Source of the DNA: a virus
Virus record (IMG/VR): IMGVR_UViG_3300024273_000566
Location: 1 to 22,248 of that record
Length of the DNA stretch: 22,248 bases
Strand: one strand, 5' to 3'
A program made the translations under genes and the position numbers. Of this stretch, positions 7,574-15,414 are shown one piece after another. Under the pieces are notes generated by a model that was not told the DNA's origin, made no database searches, and saw only the letters and a list, made by a program, of their open reading frames with translations. Numbering within the stretch: the stretch's first letter is position 1; each line of letters opens with the position of its first letter.

Positions 7574-8581
7574 TTACGCTAGGTCAGTCCACGTAGGTCC
7601 TCCTGCAGTAGCAATAGCTTGTCCAATTTTGTTTATCTCAGCAAGTGTCTCGCAAACAAAGATTAATTGCTTGTCAGATTTGTGAGGGTCATACGCTGAT
7701 ACATCAGTGTATTTGATGTCAATCGTGTAGTACGATTTAGCAACGTCAGACTCGTATGCTCTGTTGAATCCTAATGAAATGTCAGGAGTTGAGAACTCTC
7801 CAACGTGAGCAGATAAATAGTGCTCCAACTCTTTCATTTGATACCCTTGTCCTTTAGCGTAAACGCCAGGAGTAGTTGTAGAAGTAAGAACAGTTGACAA
7901 AGTTGCAAAAGCATCTACGTTAGTTCTAGCCACTAGGTTCCACATCAATTGATCGAAAGATCTTAAAGCTACGATGTAGTCAGTTAAGATGAAGTCTTTC
8001 TCTTGAATAGTAAGAACACCTGCAACTTGAGAAATCTTGAAATACTTGTTTACAGGAACGCTAGTTCCAGCAACCATAACCTCAGTTCCTTTTCCTCCCT
8101 GAAAACCAACATGAATAGAACGGTCAAACTGAGTCGACAAGTCTTTTCCAAGTTTAGTAGCCAATGAAGTTACTGTTTCTCCTGCAACGGCTTTAGCTGA
8201 AGCTAAGAAGCTGATGAAGTTTTTCTCAGTAGTTCCGTAGTTAATTTTGAAATCGATGTAATATTCTACACCAGTAATGATTCCAGACTCAACTTTAACA
8301 GTTTGAATTCTTCCTGTTTTTGCTCTTGGAGCCGTACCTTTCATGTAAGATATGTCTTTTGGAGTGATTAAGTCTGATTTAGACAAAGCTCCAGTTGCAT
8401 TTTTCTTCAAGAAAAGTAGATCTTTACCTGCTGACCAGGCTACTCCACCTTCTCCTAAAGGCGCTATGTTTCCGTTTCCACCTGCGTTAGCGAATGTTTC
8501 GCTAGTTACTTTGGCGTCAACTGCAGAGAATAACATGAAATGTCTAATCCCTTTTTCAAATGGCAATGCTGTTGTACTCAT
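7574..8581 (-). CDS. Putative major tail/virion structural protein
   Basis: Encodes 335 residues, beta-rich, soluble, with no signal peptide. Segments such as VESGIITGVEYYIDFKINYG, KYFKISQVAGVLTIQEKDF and SYYTIDIKYTDVSAYDPHKS suggest stacked beta domains, as in tail tube or other repeated virion proteins (inference). It follows the two conserved connector-type genes downstream of the capsid gene, the usual place for a major tail protein. The very strong terminator directly after it suggests a highly expressed product. The ORF at 8352-8603 on the plus strand is its antisense shadow. It could also be an abundant ring or decoration protein. Confidence 0.75.
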   Translation of the reverse strand: MSTTALPFEKGIRHFMLFSAVDAKVTSETFANAGGNGNIAPLGEGGVAWSAGKDLLFLKKNATGALSKSDLITPKDISYMKGTAPRAKTGRIQTVKVESGIITGVEYYIDFKINYGTTEKNFISFLASAKAVAGETVTSLATKLGKDLSTQFDRSIHVGFQGGKGTEVMVAGTSVPVNKYFKISQVAGVLTIQEKDFILTDYIVALRSFDQLMWNLVARTNVDAFATLSTVLTSTTTPGVYAKGQGYQMKELEHYLSAHVGEFSTPDISLGFNRAYESDVAKSYYTIDIKYTDVSAYDPHKSDKQLIFVCETLAEINKIGQAIATAGGPTWTDLA

Positions 8582-8611
8582 TTTTTGTTTTTGTATTAAT
8601 TAGTATTTATT

Positions 8612-9262
8612 CTATTGTTGTTTTTGTATTCCGTTTGTTCTCGCTATCGATATAGCTTTCATTACAGCCACATCTATTATCTTTGAATGTATGAATGCCG
8701 GCAAAGTAGTTTGGCTCTTTAAAGACAATCCGTCTATACTTAAACCTGAGTCAAGATCCGAAACTATTATAGGATCAATCTCCTTGATATAGGTTATCCT
8801 GTATGACTTCAGGGCTTCCGAAGAGAACACTGTAATAAGCACGCTGTTATTCTCTATCTTAAGAACTTTTCTTTTATTAGGTTTTTTGAATGGATTATTC
8901 ATAAATGAATTTATCTCATCAATCCTACTAACCACAACCTCTGGAGTCACAATACAATTGTCAAGCTTTGGCTCTTCCCTAATTATTGCAATTAGTTTTG
9001 ATGGTAGCGAAACAGTGTATTCGGATAGCGTGCTTGATAGGTTTCCTATCTTTACCACTACACCATTATGATACTTCAAAAGATTAGCTACGATTCTTCT
9101 AGATTCTTCATTAGTCTCATAGCTTCCTACGGCAGCCTCTACGACGTCTCTTACTGCTTGAGTAAGAACTATAGACATTTCATAGTCGTCTATATCTGGA
9201 CCTCCTTGAGACGCTGCGTCGTACTTGAAATTGAATTCGTTTCTAAATTCTTCTAGAGTCAT
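8612..9262 (-). CDS. Conserved Bacteroidota-phage connector-type structural protein
   Basis: Encodes 216 residues. Several stretches match a family I recall from many Bacteroidota phages: an N-terminal DDYEMSIVLTQAVRDVVEA helix, SLPSKLIAIIREE, then NPFKKPNKRKVLKIENNSV near residue 122, and SYRITYIKEIDPIIVSDL with LSIDGLS near the end. These proteins sit just downstream of the major capsid gene and are thought to belong to the head-tail connector or ring complex (family placement from memory; role inferred). It starts 10 nt after the preceding gene and ends 30 nt before the next. Soluble, no membrane segment. Confidence 0.75.
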   Translation of the reverse strand: MTLEEFRNEFNFKYDAASQGGPDIDDYEMSIVLTQAVRDVVEAAVGSYETNEESRRIVANLLKYHNGVVVKIGNLSSTLSEYTVSLPSKLIAIIREEPKLDNCIVTPEVVVSRIDEINSFMNNPFKKPNKRKVLKIENNSVLITVFSSEALKSYRITYIKEIDPIIVSDLDSGLSIDGLSLKSQTTLPAFIHSKIIDVAVMKAISIARTNGIQKQQ

Positions 9263-9272
9263 AGTCTTTAAC

Positions 9273-10166
9273 TTATGCTGTTGCTTTTTTATCTTTCTTT
9301 GTAAGGATACTTAATTTAGCCTCAAGGCTCAATAAAGCTTCTTGCCCGATACCTGAAGACAAGTATGACGCAGCTCCGGTAATATCCGCAACAACTCCAT
9401 CAAGCGCGATTGCTTCTCCCGTTTCAAAGTAGTACAGGCTGTTCACCTTGTTAACCAACTTGTATCTTAAGAAAGAGGAAATCTTTATTTTAGTCTCCAA
9501 AAACTCATCCGAAAGTATGGCTATAAATAGCTTTGGCTTAGAATCTTTTTCTTTCCAAGACTCGCTTTGCAGGAAGTCTAGTTTAGACGTGGCAGATACT
9601 GGTTTGCCAATGTTGGATAATAAATATCTAAGCACGTCTTCATTCTCATCATACTTATTGTATAACTTAAACGCTGTTTTAGCCATTGAGATATCCGTCT
9701 TCTCTTTCTTGAACTGATCTTTCTCTTTGATTAAAGCGAATTTGCATTTCTTTACTTTTGCATTTTCAATAGAATCTCCAGTGGACTCTGAGTCTTCCAA
9801 GATCCTAATGTATATGTAGTCTATCGGGTTTTTTTTGTTGTACATAGCCCCTTCTTTTTTTAAGAAGATTGGGAATATAGACTGACTCATTCCGTGCTTG
9901 TCAGTGATGTATTCTTTCCAGAAATCTGAATCTCCCCTTACTAACGTAGGGTCATTAAACTCTACTGCTAACAATTCTAATTCTTCACTAGAAAAGATAT
10001 CGTTAATCTTTCTTGTTGATACTGGTGCGCATATTCCGATTCTTGCGTTGTTAGATAAACCTCCGTATTCTGGATGCATTTTATCTAAGATTCCATTACT
10101 AAAGTCTTGTATGTATCTAACATATACTTTCTCGTCTACAAACATTTCATTCTTACTAAGTGCCAT
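9273..10166 (-). CDS. Conserved capsid-adjacent structural protein of Bacteroidota phages
   Basis: Encodes 297 residues. It begins with VYVRYIQDFSNGILDKMHPE, then YGGLSNNARIG, and later KKNPIDYIYIRIL. The VRxI...GGL.xxA...NPxDYIxxxIL pattern is one I recognise from a family that follows the major capsid gene in large Bacteroidota phages. The middle (residues 130-240) is Lys-rich and helical. The end (ADITGAASYLSSGIGQEALL) is a short hydrophobic helix with a Lys-rich tail. It is separated from the capsid gene by 117 nt holding two RNA hairpins. A role in head completion or capsid assembly is likely, but I cannot specify it. Confidence 0.75.
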   Translation of the reverse strand: MALSKNEMFVDEKVYVRYIQDFSNGILDKMHPEYGGLSNNARIGICAPVSTRKINDIFSSEELELLAVEFNDPTLVRGDSDFWKEYITDKHGMSQSIFPIFLKKEGAMYNKKNPIDYIYIRILEDSESTGDSIENAKVKKCKFALIKEKDQFKKEKTDISMAKTAFKLYNKYDENEDVLRYLLSNIGKPVSATSKLDFLQSESWKEKDSKPKLFIAILSDEFLETKIKISSFLRYKLVNKVNSLYYFETGEAIALDGVVADITGAASYLSSGIGQEALLSLEAKLSILTKKDKKATA

Positions 10167-10193
10167 ATCTATTTTTTTAAGGTTCTTGCTATC

Positions 10194-10251
10194 GAGGAAC
10201 GAGGGATAAAATCCCTTCCTCAGAAGAGGATGCGCCCGTCAGGTACGCACC
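10194..10251 (-). other. Two RNA hairpins downstream of the capsid gene
   Basis: Hairpin one pairs GAGGAA (10194-10199) with TTCCTC (10216-10221) and GGGAT (10203-10207) with ATCCC (10211-10215), leaving a 3-nt bulge and a 3-nt loop. Hairpin two pairs GG and TGCG (10228-10234, one bulged A) with CGCACC (10246-10251). No U-run follows on the minus strand, so these are not canonical terminators. They may stabilise the 3' end of the capsid mRNA or mark a processing site (inference). Confidence 0.6.
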
Positions 10252-10283
10252 CTAATCTATTGGAAAGTTTATTTTTAAAAAGT

Positions 10284-11786
10284 CTATTCTAAGACTTTAG
10301 GGATCAATGCTACGCATCTCTCTTTGTTGTAAACTGCAACTCCAAGGTGAGTGAATTTTGTGATAGTAGCGCTATCTTCATCAGTAGACATGTATTGAAC
10401 ATTGTCTTCTTTTGTGAACGGGTTTCTAAAACCAGAACTGTATCCACATTGCTCTCCACCGATTTTCTCGAATTTCTTGTACATCAATTTCTGGATGTTT
10501 GGATCTTCTTTAGTTCCCATGTAACGGATGTCAGCACGGAAGCTCTCTGCTGGCAACTGAGTACCTGGCATTAAAACTTTATTACGAACTGGATCGTCAT
10601 ATTGGTCTTGGATGTTGATTTTCATTCTAATTCCATTAGAAGACAAATACTCTGTGAATTGGAAACCAGCGCTCAATGCGTTAGAATGCAAGTCAGAAGA
10701 TACTTTCTGCATAGTAGCAGGATTGTTGTTCGAGATAGTTTGCCATCCTGAAACCGTGTTTAACACAGCTTTGTGAAACAACGTTGCGAATCCTTGTCCA
10801 CAATCCAAGTCAAACACTCTTTCGTTCAAGCCGATTTTGTTGTAAGACAATTGTTGTAAAACATTTTCCACTAAATCTAAAGAGAAAAAGTTGAAGAAGA
10901 TGCTGTTCGCGTTATCGCATTGTTGACGAAGACCTGGTCCAAAAGTTAATTTTCTTCCTGATTTACCATCGATGTTAAAAGTGTTTCCTTTATCATCAAC
11001 GTTAGTAGTACCGTAAGCTAATGCTTTGTTCTTGTAGTCAGAGAATTCTTTTGTAACTAACCAATCTTCGTAAGAAGATAATACAGTCATTGTGGTTTCG
11101 TTTCCTTTGTCATCTAACGCAGGGAAACCCATCAAGATCGCATAGTCATCAATGTCACCAGCTACTTTGTGGTCAATACGAATAGTACTCAACATACCGC
11201 GTACTTTAGCAGTAGATGGACGTCTTACACCACCTTGACTTCTAGATAAACCTCTAGCAGCAGGAGCGTATTCAACAGAGAATTTTTTTCCTGACAAGAA
11301 CTCATCAGATGGAATTCCGTTTGGAGTTCCCCAGCCTTCTACTGTGTAGACAACATTGTCGCCTTCAGCTTGTGGCTCACGGATTACACGTACTGGATAT
11401 TTTTCGTTTTTCTCACCAACGATAACTTCACCTTCGAAGAAATAATCTTCACCGAATACAAGTTCTGCAACTGCTCCTCCAACAAGAATTGTACTTCCTG
11501 CTTCAACAACAACTCCGTTTACTCTAGCCTCGATAAGCTGAACGTTACGTCTTGAATCTGCGATGATCTCGTAGTAGAAATCACTTAACGTGTCTACGTA
11601 TTTTACTCCTAATTCCTCAAGAGTGTTTTCTAAAGTTCTACCAGCATGGATGGCATTTAACTTTACCATATTCTTTCTGATTTTCTCAGGCTGTGTTTTG
11701 TGAAGCGCTTTTAAAGTAGCTTCTGGGTCGAATAATGGGCCGTTCCAGTTTTTCAACTCGGTCATTTGCCATCTGTCTAATTTCAT
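10284..11786 (-). CDS. Major capsid protein (HK97-fold candidate)
   Basis: Encodes 500 residues. The gene directly follows an acidic scaffold-like gene and the portal and terminase genes, the standard position of the major capsid protein. The middle contains FGPGLRQQCDNANS, then LSYNKIGLNERVFDLDCGQG and FATLFHKAV (about residues 285-340). The arrangement GxGLxxQ...LSxNKLxxNxRxFxxxxGxxGxxxFHKAL is one I recognise in capsid proteins of crAss-like and related Bacteroidota phages. The N-terminal half includes a Gly-rich beta segment that could form the E-loop. The C-terminus is beta-rich (TKFTHLGVAVYNKERCVALI). Start codon preceded by an A-rich leader. The capsid shell would be built from hundreds of copies. 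Confidence 0.85.
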   Translation of the reverse strand: MKLDRWQMTELKNWNGPLFDPEATLKALHKTQPEKIRKNMVKLNAIHAGRTLENTLEELGVKYVDTLSDFYYEIIADSRRNVQLIEARVNGVVVEAGSTILVGGAVAELVFGEDYFFEGEVIVGEKNEKYPVRVIREPQAEGDNVVYTVEGWGTPNGIPSDEFLSGKKFSVEYAPAARGLSRSQGGVRRPSTAKVRGMLSTIRIDHKVAGDIDDYAILMGFPALDDKGNETTMTVLSSYEDWLVTKEFSDYKNKALAYGTTNVDDKGNTFNIDGKSGRKLTFGPGLRQQCDNANSIFFNFFSLDLVENVLQQLSYNKIGLNERVFDLDCGQGFATLFHKAVLNTVSGWQTISNNNPATMQKVSSDLHSNALSAGFQFTEYLSSNGIRMKINIQDQYDDPVRNKVLMPGTQLPAESFRADIRYMGTKEDPNIQKLMYKKFEKIGGEQCGYSSGFRNPFTKEDNVQYMSTDEDSATITKFTHLGVAVYNKERCVALIPKVLE

Positions 11787-11822
11787 AATATTTCTTTTTA
11801 TTTAGTTTTGTTGTTCAATCTC

Positions 11823-12899
11823 TTATTGAAGCGTCATTCCATTTGAGGACTTACCGCTGTTCTGTGCGCTCCTGCTTAATTCTTCTCTATCAATAGACCT
11901 TAGTCTATCTTCCAAAGCTTTAGCCGAGGCATTGCTAACTTTTGTTTTGATTTCTCCAAGATTTTTGAATCCGTTTGTGTTGTGGTAAAGAGCATTTAAT
12001 ATGATCTCCGCCTCAACTCCGTTTTCTCTTCTCCATTTTCCAAAAGCATTCAAAGGATTTCCTTCTGGCGTTGTGTCTACTTGAGTAGTCATTAGTTTTA
12101 ATATCTCTCCTCTAGATTCTTTAGTAAGCTTGATATCACCCATTACAGATTCCTTTGCATCGATTGTTTTCCTTACGTCTTCTATCGTGGCTTGTTTCTC
12201 TTCTTTTTTGTTACTTATAGAAGAGTTGTATGCAACAACTTTTTTGTCGTAAAGACTTTGAATTGATTCAGTAGCATCGTCTTTATCTTTTCCAAGCTCA
12301 AAACTTCTGTTAGCTAAAGCAACCGCCTTCTCTTCCGTAAGTCCTGACTCAACTAAGTCCATTACCATGATGTCAAATCTTAACTGGCCGCTTTCGTCGC
12401 TTTGTAATTCTTCAAGTCCTATTGCTTCAATCCAATTCAACTCCTTTTCCATACTCTCGTATTCGTTTAAAGGAAGTCCTGACTCAATAGAGTCTAGGTA
12501 TCTTTTTTGACTCTCACTTAAGTTAGAGTGCTTTTCAGACTCTATCTGCTTCATTACTAGATTCTTCAAATCTTCTAATGAATCTATTTTTTCAAACCCT
12601 TCAAGTTCAGAAGACAATACTCCTTCTTCTTTTAGATAGTTTGCAAAAACCGATATAGTCGAAGATGAATCTTTTGATTCTGAAGAAGGAGTTTGCTCTT
12701 CTGTTGTTTTCTCGAACTGCTTGTTCGCAAATTCTTCTTTTACTTCAGGAACTATTACAGCATCAGCTGCAGGAGTTTCTTTTATCTCTTCGTCACCTAC
12801 TTTGGCGACAGCTTCTGTGTTTACTAATTCTTTTTGTTCTTCACTTTCGACTTTAATATCTCCTAGTGATAAGAACAACTCTGGACTATCCGTGTACAT
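11823..12899 (-). CDS. Putative scaffolding / capsid assembly protein
   Basis: Encodes 358 residues, strongly acidic and mostly helical. A disordered Glu/Lys/Ser-rich N-terminal third (to about 85) is followed by helices with repeated charged heptads (LGKDKDDATESIQSLYDKKV; NKKEEKQATIEDVRKTIDAK) and a short basic C-terminal region (ALEDRLRSIDREELSRSA). Composition, size and position between portal and major capsid genes match phage scaffolding proteins, which fill the procapsid and leave before or during packaging (family knowledge). No protease motif is seen. The TAGATTTG element at 12928-12935 may drive this gene and the capsid gene. Plus-strand ORFs at 12665-12915 are shadows. Confidence 0.7.
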   Translation of the reverse strand: MYTDSPELFLSLGDIKVESEEQKELVNTEAVAKVGDEEIKETPAADAVIVPEVKEEFANKQFEKTTEEQTPSSESKDSSSTISVFANYLKEEGVLSSELEGFEKIDSLEDLKNLVMKQIESEKHSNLSESQKRYLDSIESGLPLNEYESMEKELNWIEAIGLEELQSDESGQLRFDIMVMDLVESGLTEEKAVALANRSFELGKDKDDATESIQSLYDKKVVAYNSSISNKKEEKQATIEDVRKTIDAKESVMGDIKLTKESRGEILKLMTTQVDTTPEGNPLNAFGKWRRENGVEAEIILNALYHNTNGFKNLGEIKTKVSNASAKALEDRLRSIDREELSRSAQNSGKSSNGMTLQ

Positions 12900-12927
12900 C
12901 TTGTCTATTTTTTAAGGTTTTGCATTA

Positions 12928-12935
12928 CAAATCTA
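12928..12935 (-). promoter_or_regulatory. Bacteroidota-type -7 element (TAGATTTG)
   Basis: On the minus strand this matches TAnnTTTG and lies 29 nt upstream of the scaffold start codon, in the 91-nt gap after the portal gene. The gap also has a TATAGCTATA palindrome at 12965-12974. No clear -33 TTTG is visible. It could boost expression of the scaffold and capsid genes. Confidence 0.4.
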
Positions 12936-12990
12936 TTGCGAGTATATGATGGATTAATATCATTTATAGCTATAATGCGTAACTGAGTTT

Positions 12991-15402
12991 CTAAATCCTC
13001 GCTTTAGTTTTAGAAGCTGCGACTTTAGCCAACTCTATCCTCTCTTTCTCTCTGTTGTTTCTAATACGCTCATCCAGGTCTAACATAGAGTGCATACTGT
13101 CACTAGACAACTTGTCGTACTCAAGATTGATTCTCCTGTCTTCTAAGTCATACTTTCTAGCCTCTGGATCTACTTCTGAAACTTCTTCCTGACCTGCGTC
13201 AAGCGCCATGCGTTTAGTTAAATTATCCTGGTCTACTTTATACTTGTCAGCTTCTAAATTATCAGTGTGATGACGCTCGATCATTTCTTGATTTGCCGCT
13301 GCTTGTTGTTGTATGGCCTGAGCGTTTTTATTGTCAGATTCAAGCTGAGCCTGTTGGGCCTGTTCTTTACGTTTCATTAAGTCTTCTTCTCCTTTTTCAA
13401 TGATGCGTTGTTTTTCGCTTAAACTAGAAGAGTTGTATATTTTAAATACATCGCTATATCTAATCGCTTGCGTCTGCATCGCTGCCTGAGTAAGGCCATC
13501 CATCATTTGCTCTATCTTAGATAAGTCTGTTTCGTTATCAACAAGAATACCATACTCTTCATTAGAAAACTCGTCATCTATCTCGAATATCTGATTTACG
13601 TAATCATCTCCGATAAACTGGAACTTTGTATTAGCACCTTTATAAGCAACCTTACACAACTCCAAAAGCATTGTAAGAACGCGTTTTTTAACGTTGTCAT
13701 GAATCTTGAATCTCTCGTTTGTAATGTAACTTGACTGAGTTACAGCTCTTTCTACTCCACCTACCGTTTCTCTGTTTTGGATATCCCCAAGTCTCTGTGG
13801 CGGAACACCAACGATTCTTCCCATTTGCTGTTCAACATAATTTAATATGTTGATCTGTTGTTGGATGAAATCGCCAAGTTGCTGATTTATGCTTTGGCCC
13901 GAATTAGGTATACCACCGGCAAGTTTACCTGTAGCCATTCCTTTATTTCCCTCCTTGAAACTATCTTTTACGGCTATACCAGCTTTCTTGGCAAAGAACA
14001 TCCATTTGTTTAAATCCCATCCTGGAGGAAGACTTGCCAAATCCACTACGACTAAACTTCCGAAGAACTTACTCATTGCGTCCTGCATTCTGTGAAACGT
14101 TGCGTCGTACATCAATTGATACGGAAATGCCATATCCATCATTGAAGATGCTTTGTATGAGTTAATGCTGTATATCTGTCCTATGATTCCTGGATGATTG
14201 TATCCTGGATCGTCGAATTTATTGTATTGAATATCTCTTGGTTTGATATAAGGAAAGATACCCTCTCCGATTTCTACACCTTCCCACCACTGTGACACCC
14301 AGTAGTCTTCTGATTCTTCTCCTTTGTCAGTATTGATTACATACGTTTCTGACTGGTAAGTATAAATAGGCTTGCCGTTCTTTTCGTCGTAAGTCTTTAC
14401 GCGTTTGATAAGCTTTCTAGACTTCCAAAACAATCTAACAACTCTTACGTTCCCTTCCGAATCTGTAATTTCCGAGTGTCCTTTTGAGAAGCTAGAACCC
14501 ATTCCTGCAGGAAGACTAACGAAGTCTTTCATCATTTCTCTTCTTGCCAGGTTAATTCCGTGTTCGTCCATGTCTAGGTCAGAACCTCCTGAACCTGAAA
14601 GTTTCGCTGAAGTATCGTCAAGCCATTTCGTATCTGCCTCCGACAAGTATCTGTAATACTTATCTTGAATCATACCTGGAGCTTCGTAAGCGTAATTGAT
14701 AATAACGTCAGAGTCCTCATACCTGTTACTGCTTCCTGATCGGATAACAAAGGTTGCTTTCTGGTCCAGCTTTTCTATACTTGGGCGATTATTAAAAACA
14801 TCTCCTATGTAAGCTTCTTCAGAGTTCAAACAAACATCTTTGAATCCAGCATTGAACTTCATCTTCAAGTCAAGCTCTTTGATGTAGTGTCTTAGCAATA
14901 AGTTAGCTCGCTTCTCTCTGATATCTTGGTACTCAAACTTAATGTAGTAATCAAAAGCTTTTAATTGTTCGGCAGCCTCTTGCTCTGATATTCCAGGATC
15001 AGTGATTATCTCCTGTATTTTCTTTTCGAACATCTTGCGTTTATCCAGTTCTATTTTTGAAATAGCATTTGGATTAGTTAGTATAGCTTTCCATTCAAAT
15101 CTCCTATCGAATTCTTCTCCGATGAGTACGTTGATATAAGGCGCTGCAATTGGGTGATGCTGGATGTCAGTAGGGTAGGAGAACTTTTTTAATCCGTTTG
15201 GATTCAAAAGCGTCGCATACTCTTTGACATCTATCTTACCTAAGTAAGACATTACATTCCTGTCCTTAATAGCTATAGAAGACCTGATTATAGATCCTTC
15301 TGAAAAAATAGCGTTCTTCGCCCATCCAAAATGATCTTCTCTCCATTTCTTGCCTTTAGCGGCAAATTTTTTCTTTTGTGGAGGAAATGCTTTTATACTC
15401 AT
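12991..15402 (-). CDS. Portal protein
   Basis: Encodes 803 residues. Portal hallmarks are visible: an N-terminal helical region with YINVLIGEEFDRRF (about residue 88); a beta-rich wing (VRVVRLFWKSRKLIKRVKTY, then QSETYVINTD); a long central helical stem (FPYQLMYDATFHRMQDAMSK); MGRIVGVPPQRLGDIQNRE near residue 525; and a crown and C-terminal tail (from about 680) that is a long, Gln- and charge-rich coiled coil. About 750-800 residues is the size I expect for portals of crAss-like and other large Bacteroidota phages. The portal forms the dodecameric DNA gate at one capsid vertex and docks TerL. It lies 12 nt downstream of TerL, in the classical order TerL, portal, scaffold, capsid. Confidence 0.88.
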   Translation of the reverse strand: MSIKAFPPQKKKFAAKGKKWREDHFGWAKNAIFSEGSIIRSSIAIKDRNVMSYLGKIDVKEYATLLNPNGLKKFSYPTDIQHHPIAAPYINVLIGEEFDRRFEWKAILTNPNAISKIELDKRKMFEKKIQEIITDPGISEQEAAEQLKAFDYYIKFEYQDIREKRANLLLRHYIKELDLKMKFNAGFKDVCLNSEEAYIGDVFNNRPSIEKLDQKATFVIRSGSSNRYEDSDVIINYAYEAPGMIQDKYYRYLSEADTKWLDDTSAKLSGSGGSDLDMDEHGINLARREMMKDFVSLPAGMGSSFSKGHSEITDSEGNVRVVRLFWKSRKLIKRVKTYDEKNGKPIYTYQSETYVINTDKGEESEDYWVSQWWEGVEIGEGIFPYIKPRDIQYNKFDDPGYNHPGIIGQIYSINSYKASSMMDMAFPYQLMYDATFHRMQDAMSKFFGSLVVVDLASLPPGWDLNKWMFFAKKAGIAVKDSFKEGNKGMATGKLAGGIPNSGQSINQQLGDFIQQQINILNYVEQQMGRIVGVPPQRLGDIQNRETVGGVERAVTQSSYITNERFKIHDNVKKRVLTMLLELCKVAYKGANTKFQFIGDDYVNQIFEIDDEFSNEEYGILVDNETDLSKIEQMMDGLTQAAMQTQAIRYSDVFKIYNSSSLSEKQRIIEKGEEDLMKRKEQAQQAQLESDNKNAQAIQQQAAANQEMIERHHTDNLEADKYKVDQDNLTKRMALDAGQEEVSEVDPEARKYDLEDRRINLEYDKLSSDSMHSMLDLDERIRNNREKERIELAKVAASKTKARI

Positions 15403-15414
15403 TGTATATATTTT

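Noticed and set aside
9898-10209. 103-codon plus-strand ORF
   Set aside because: Antisense to the conserved capsid-adjacent protein and extends into the post-capsid hairpins.
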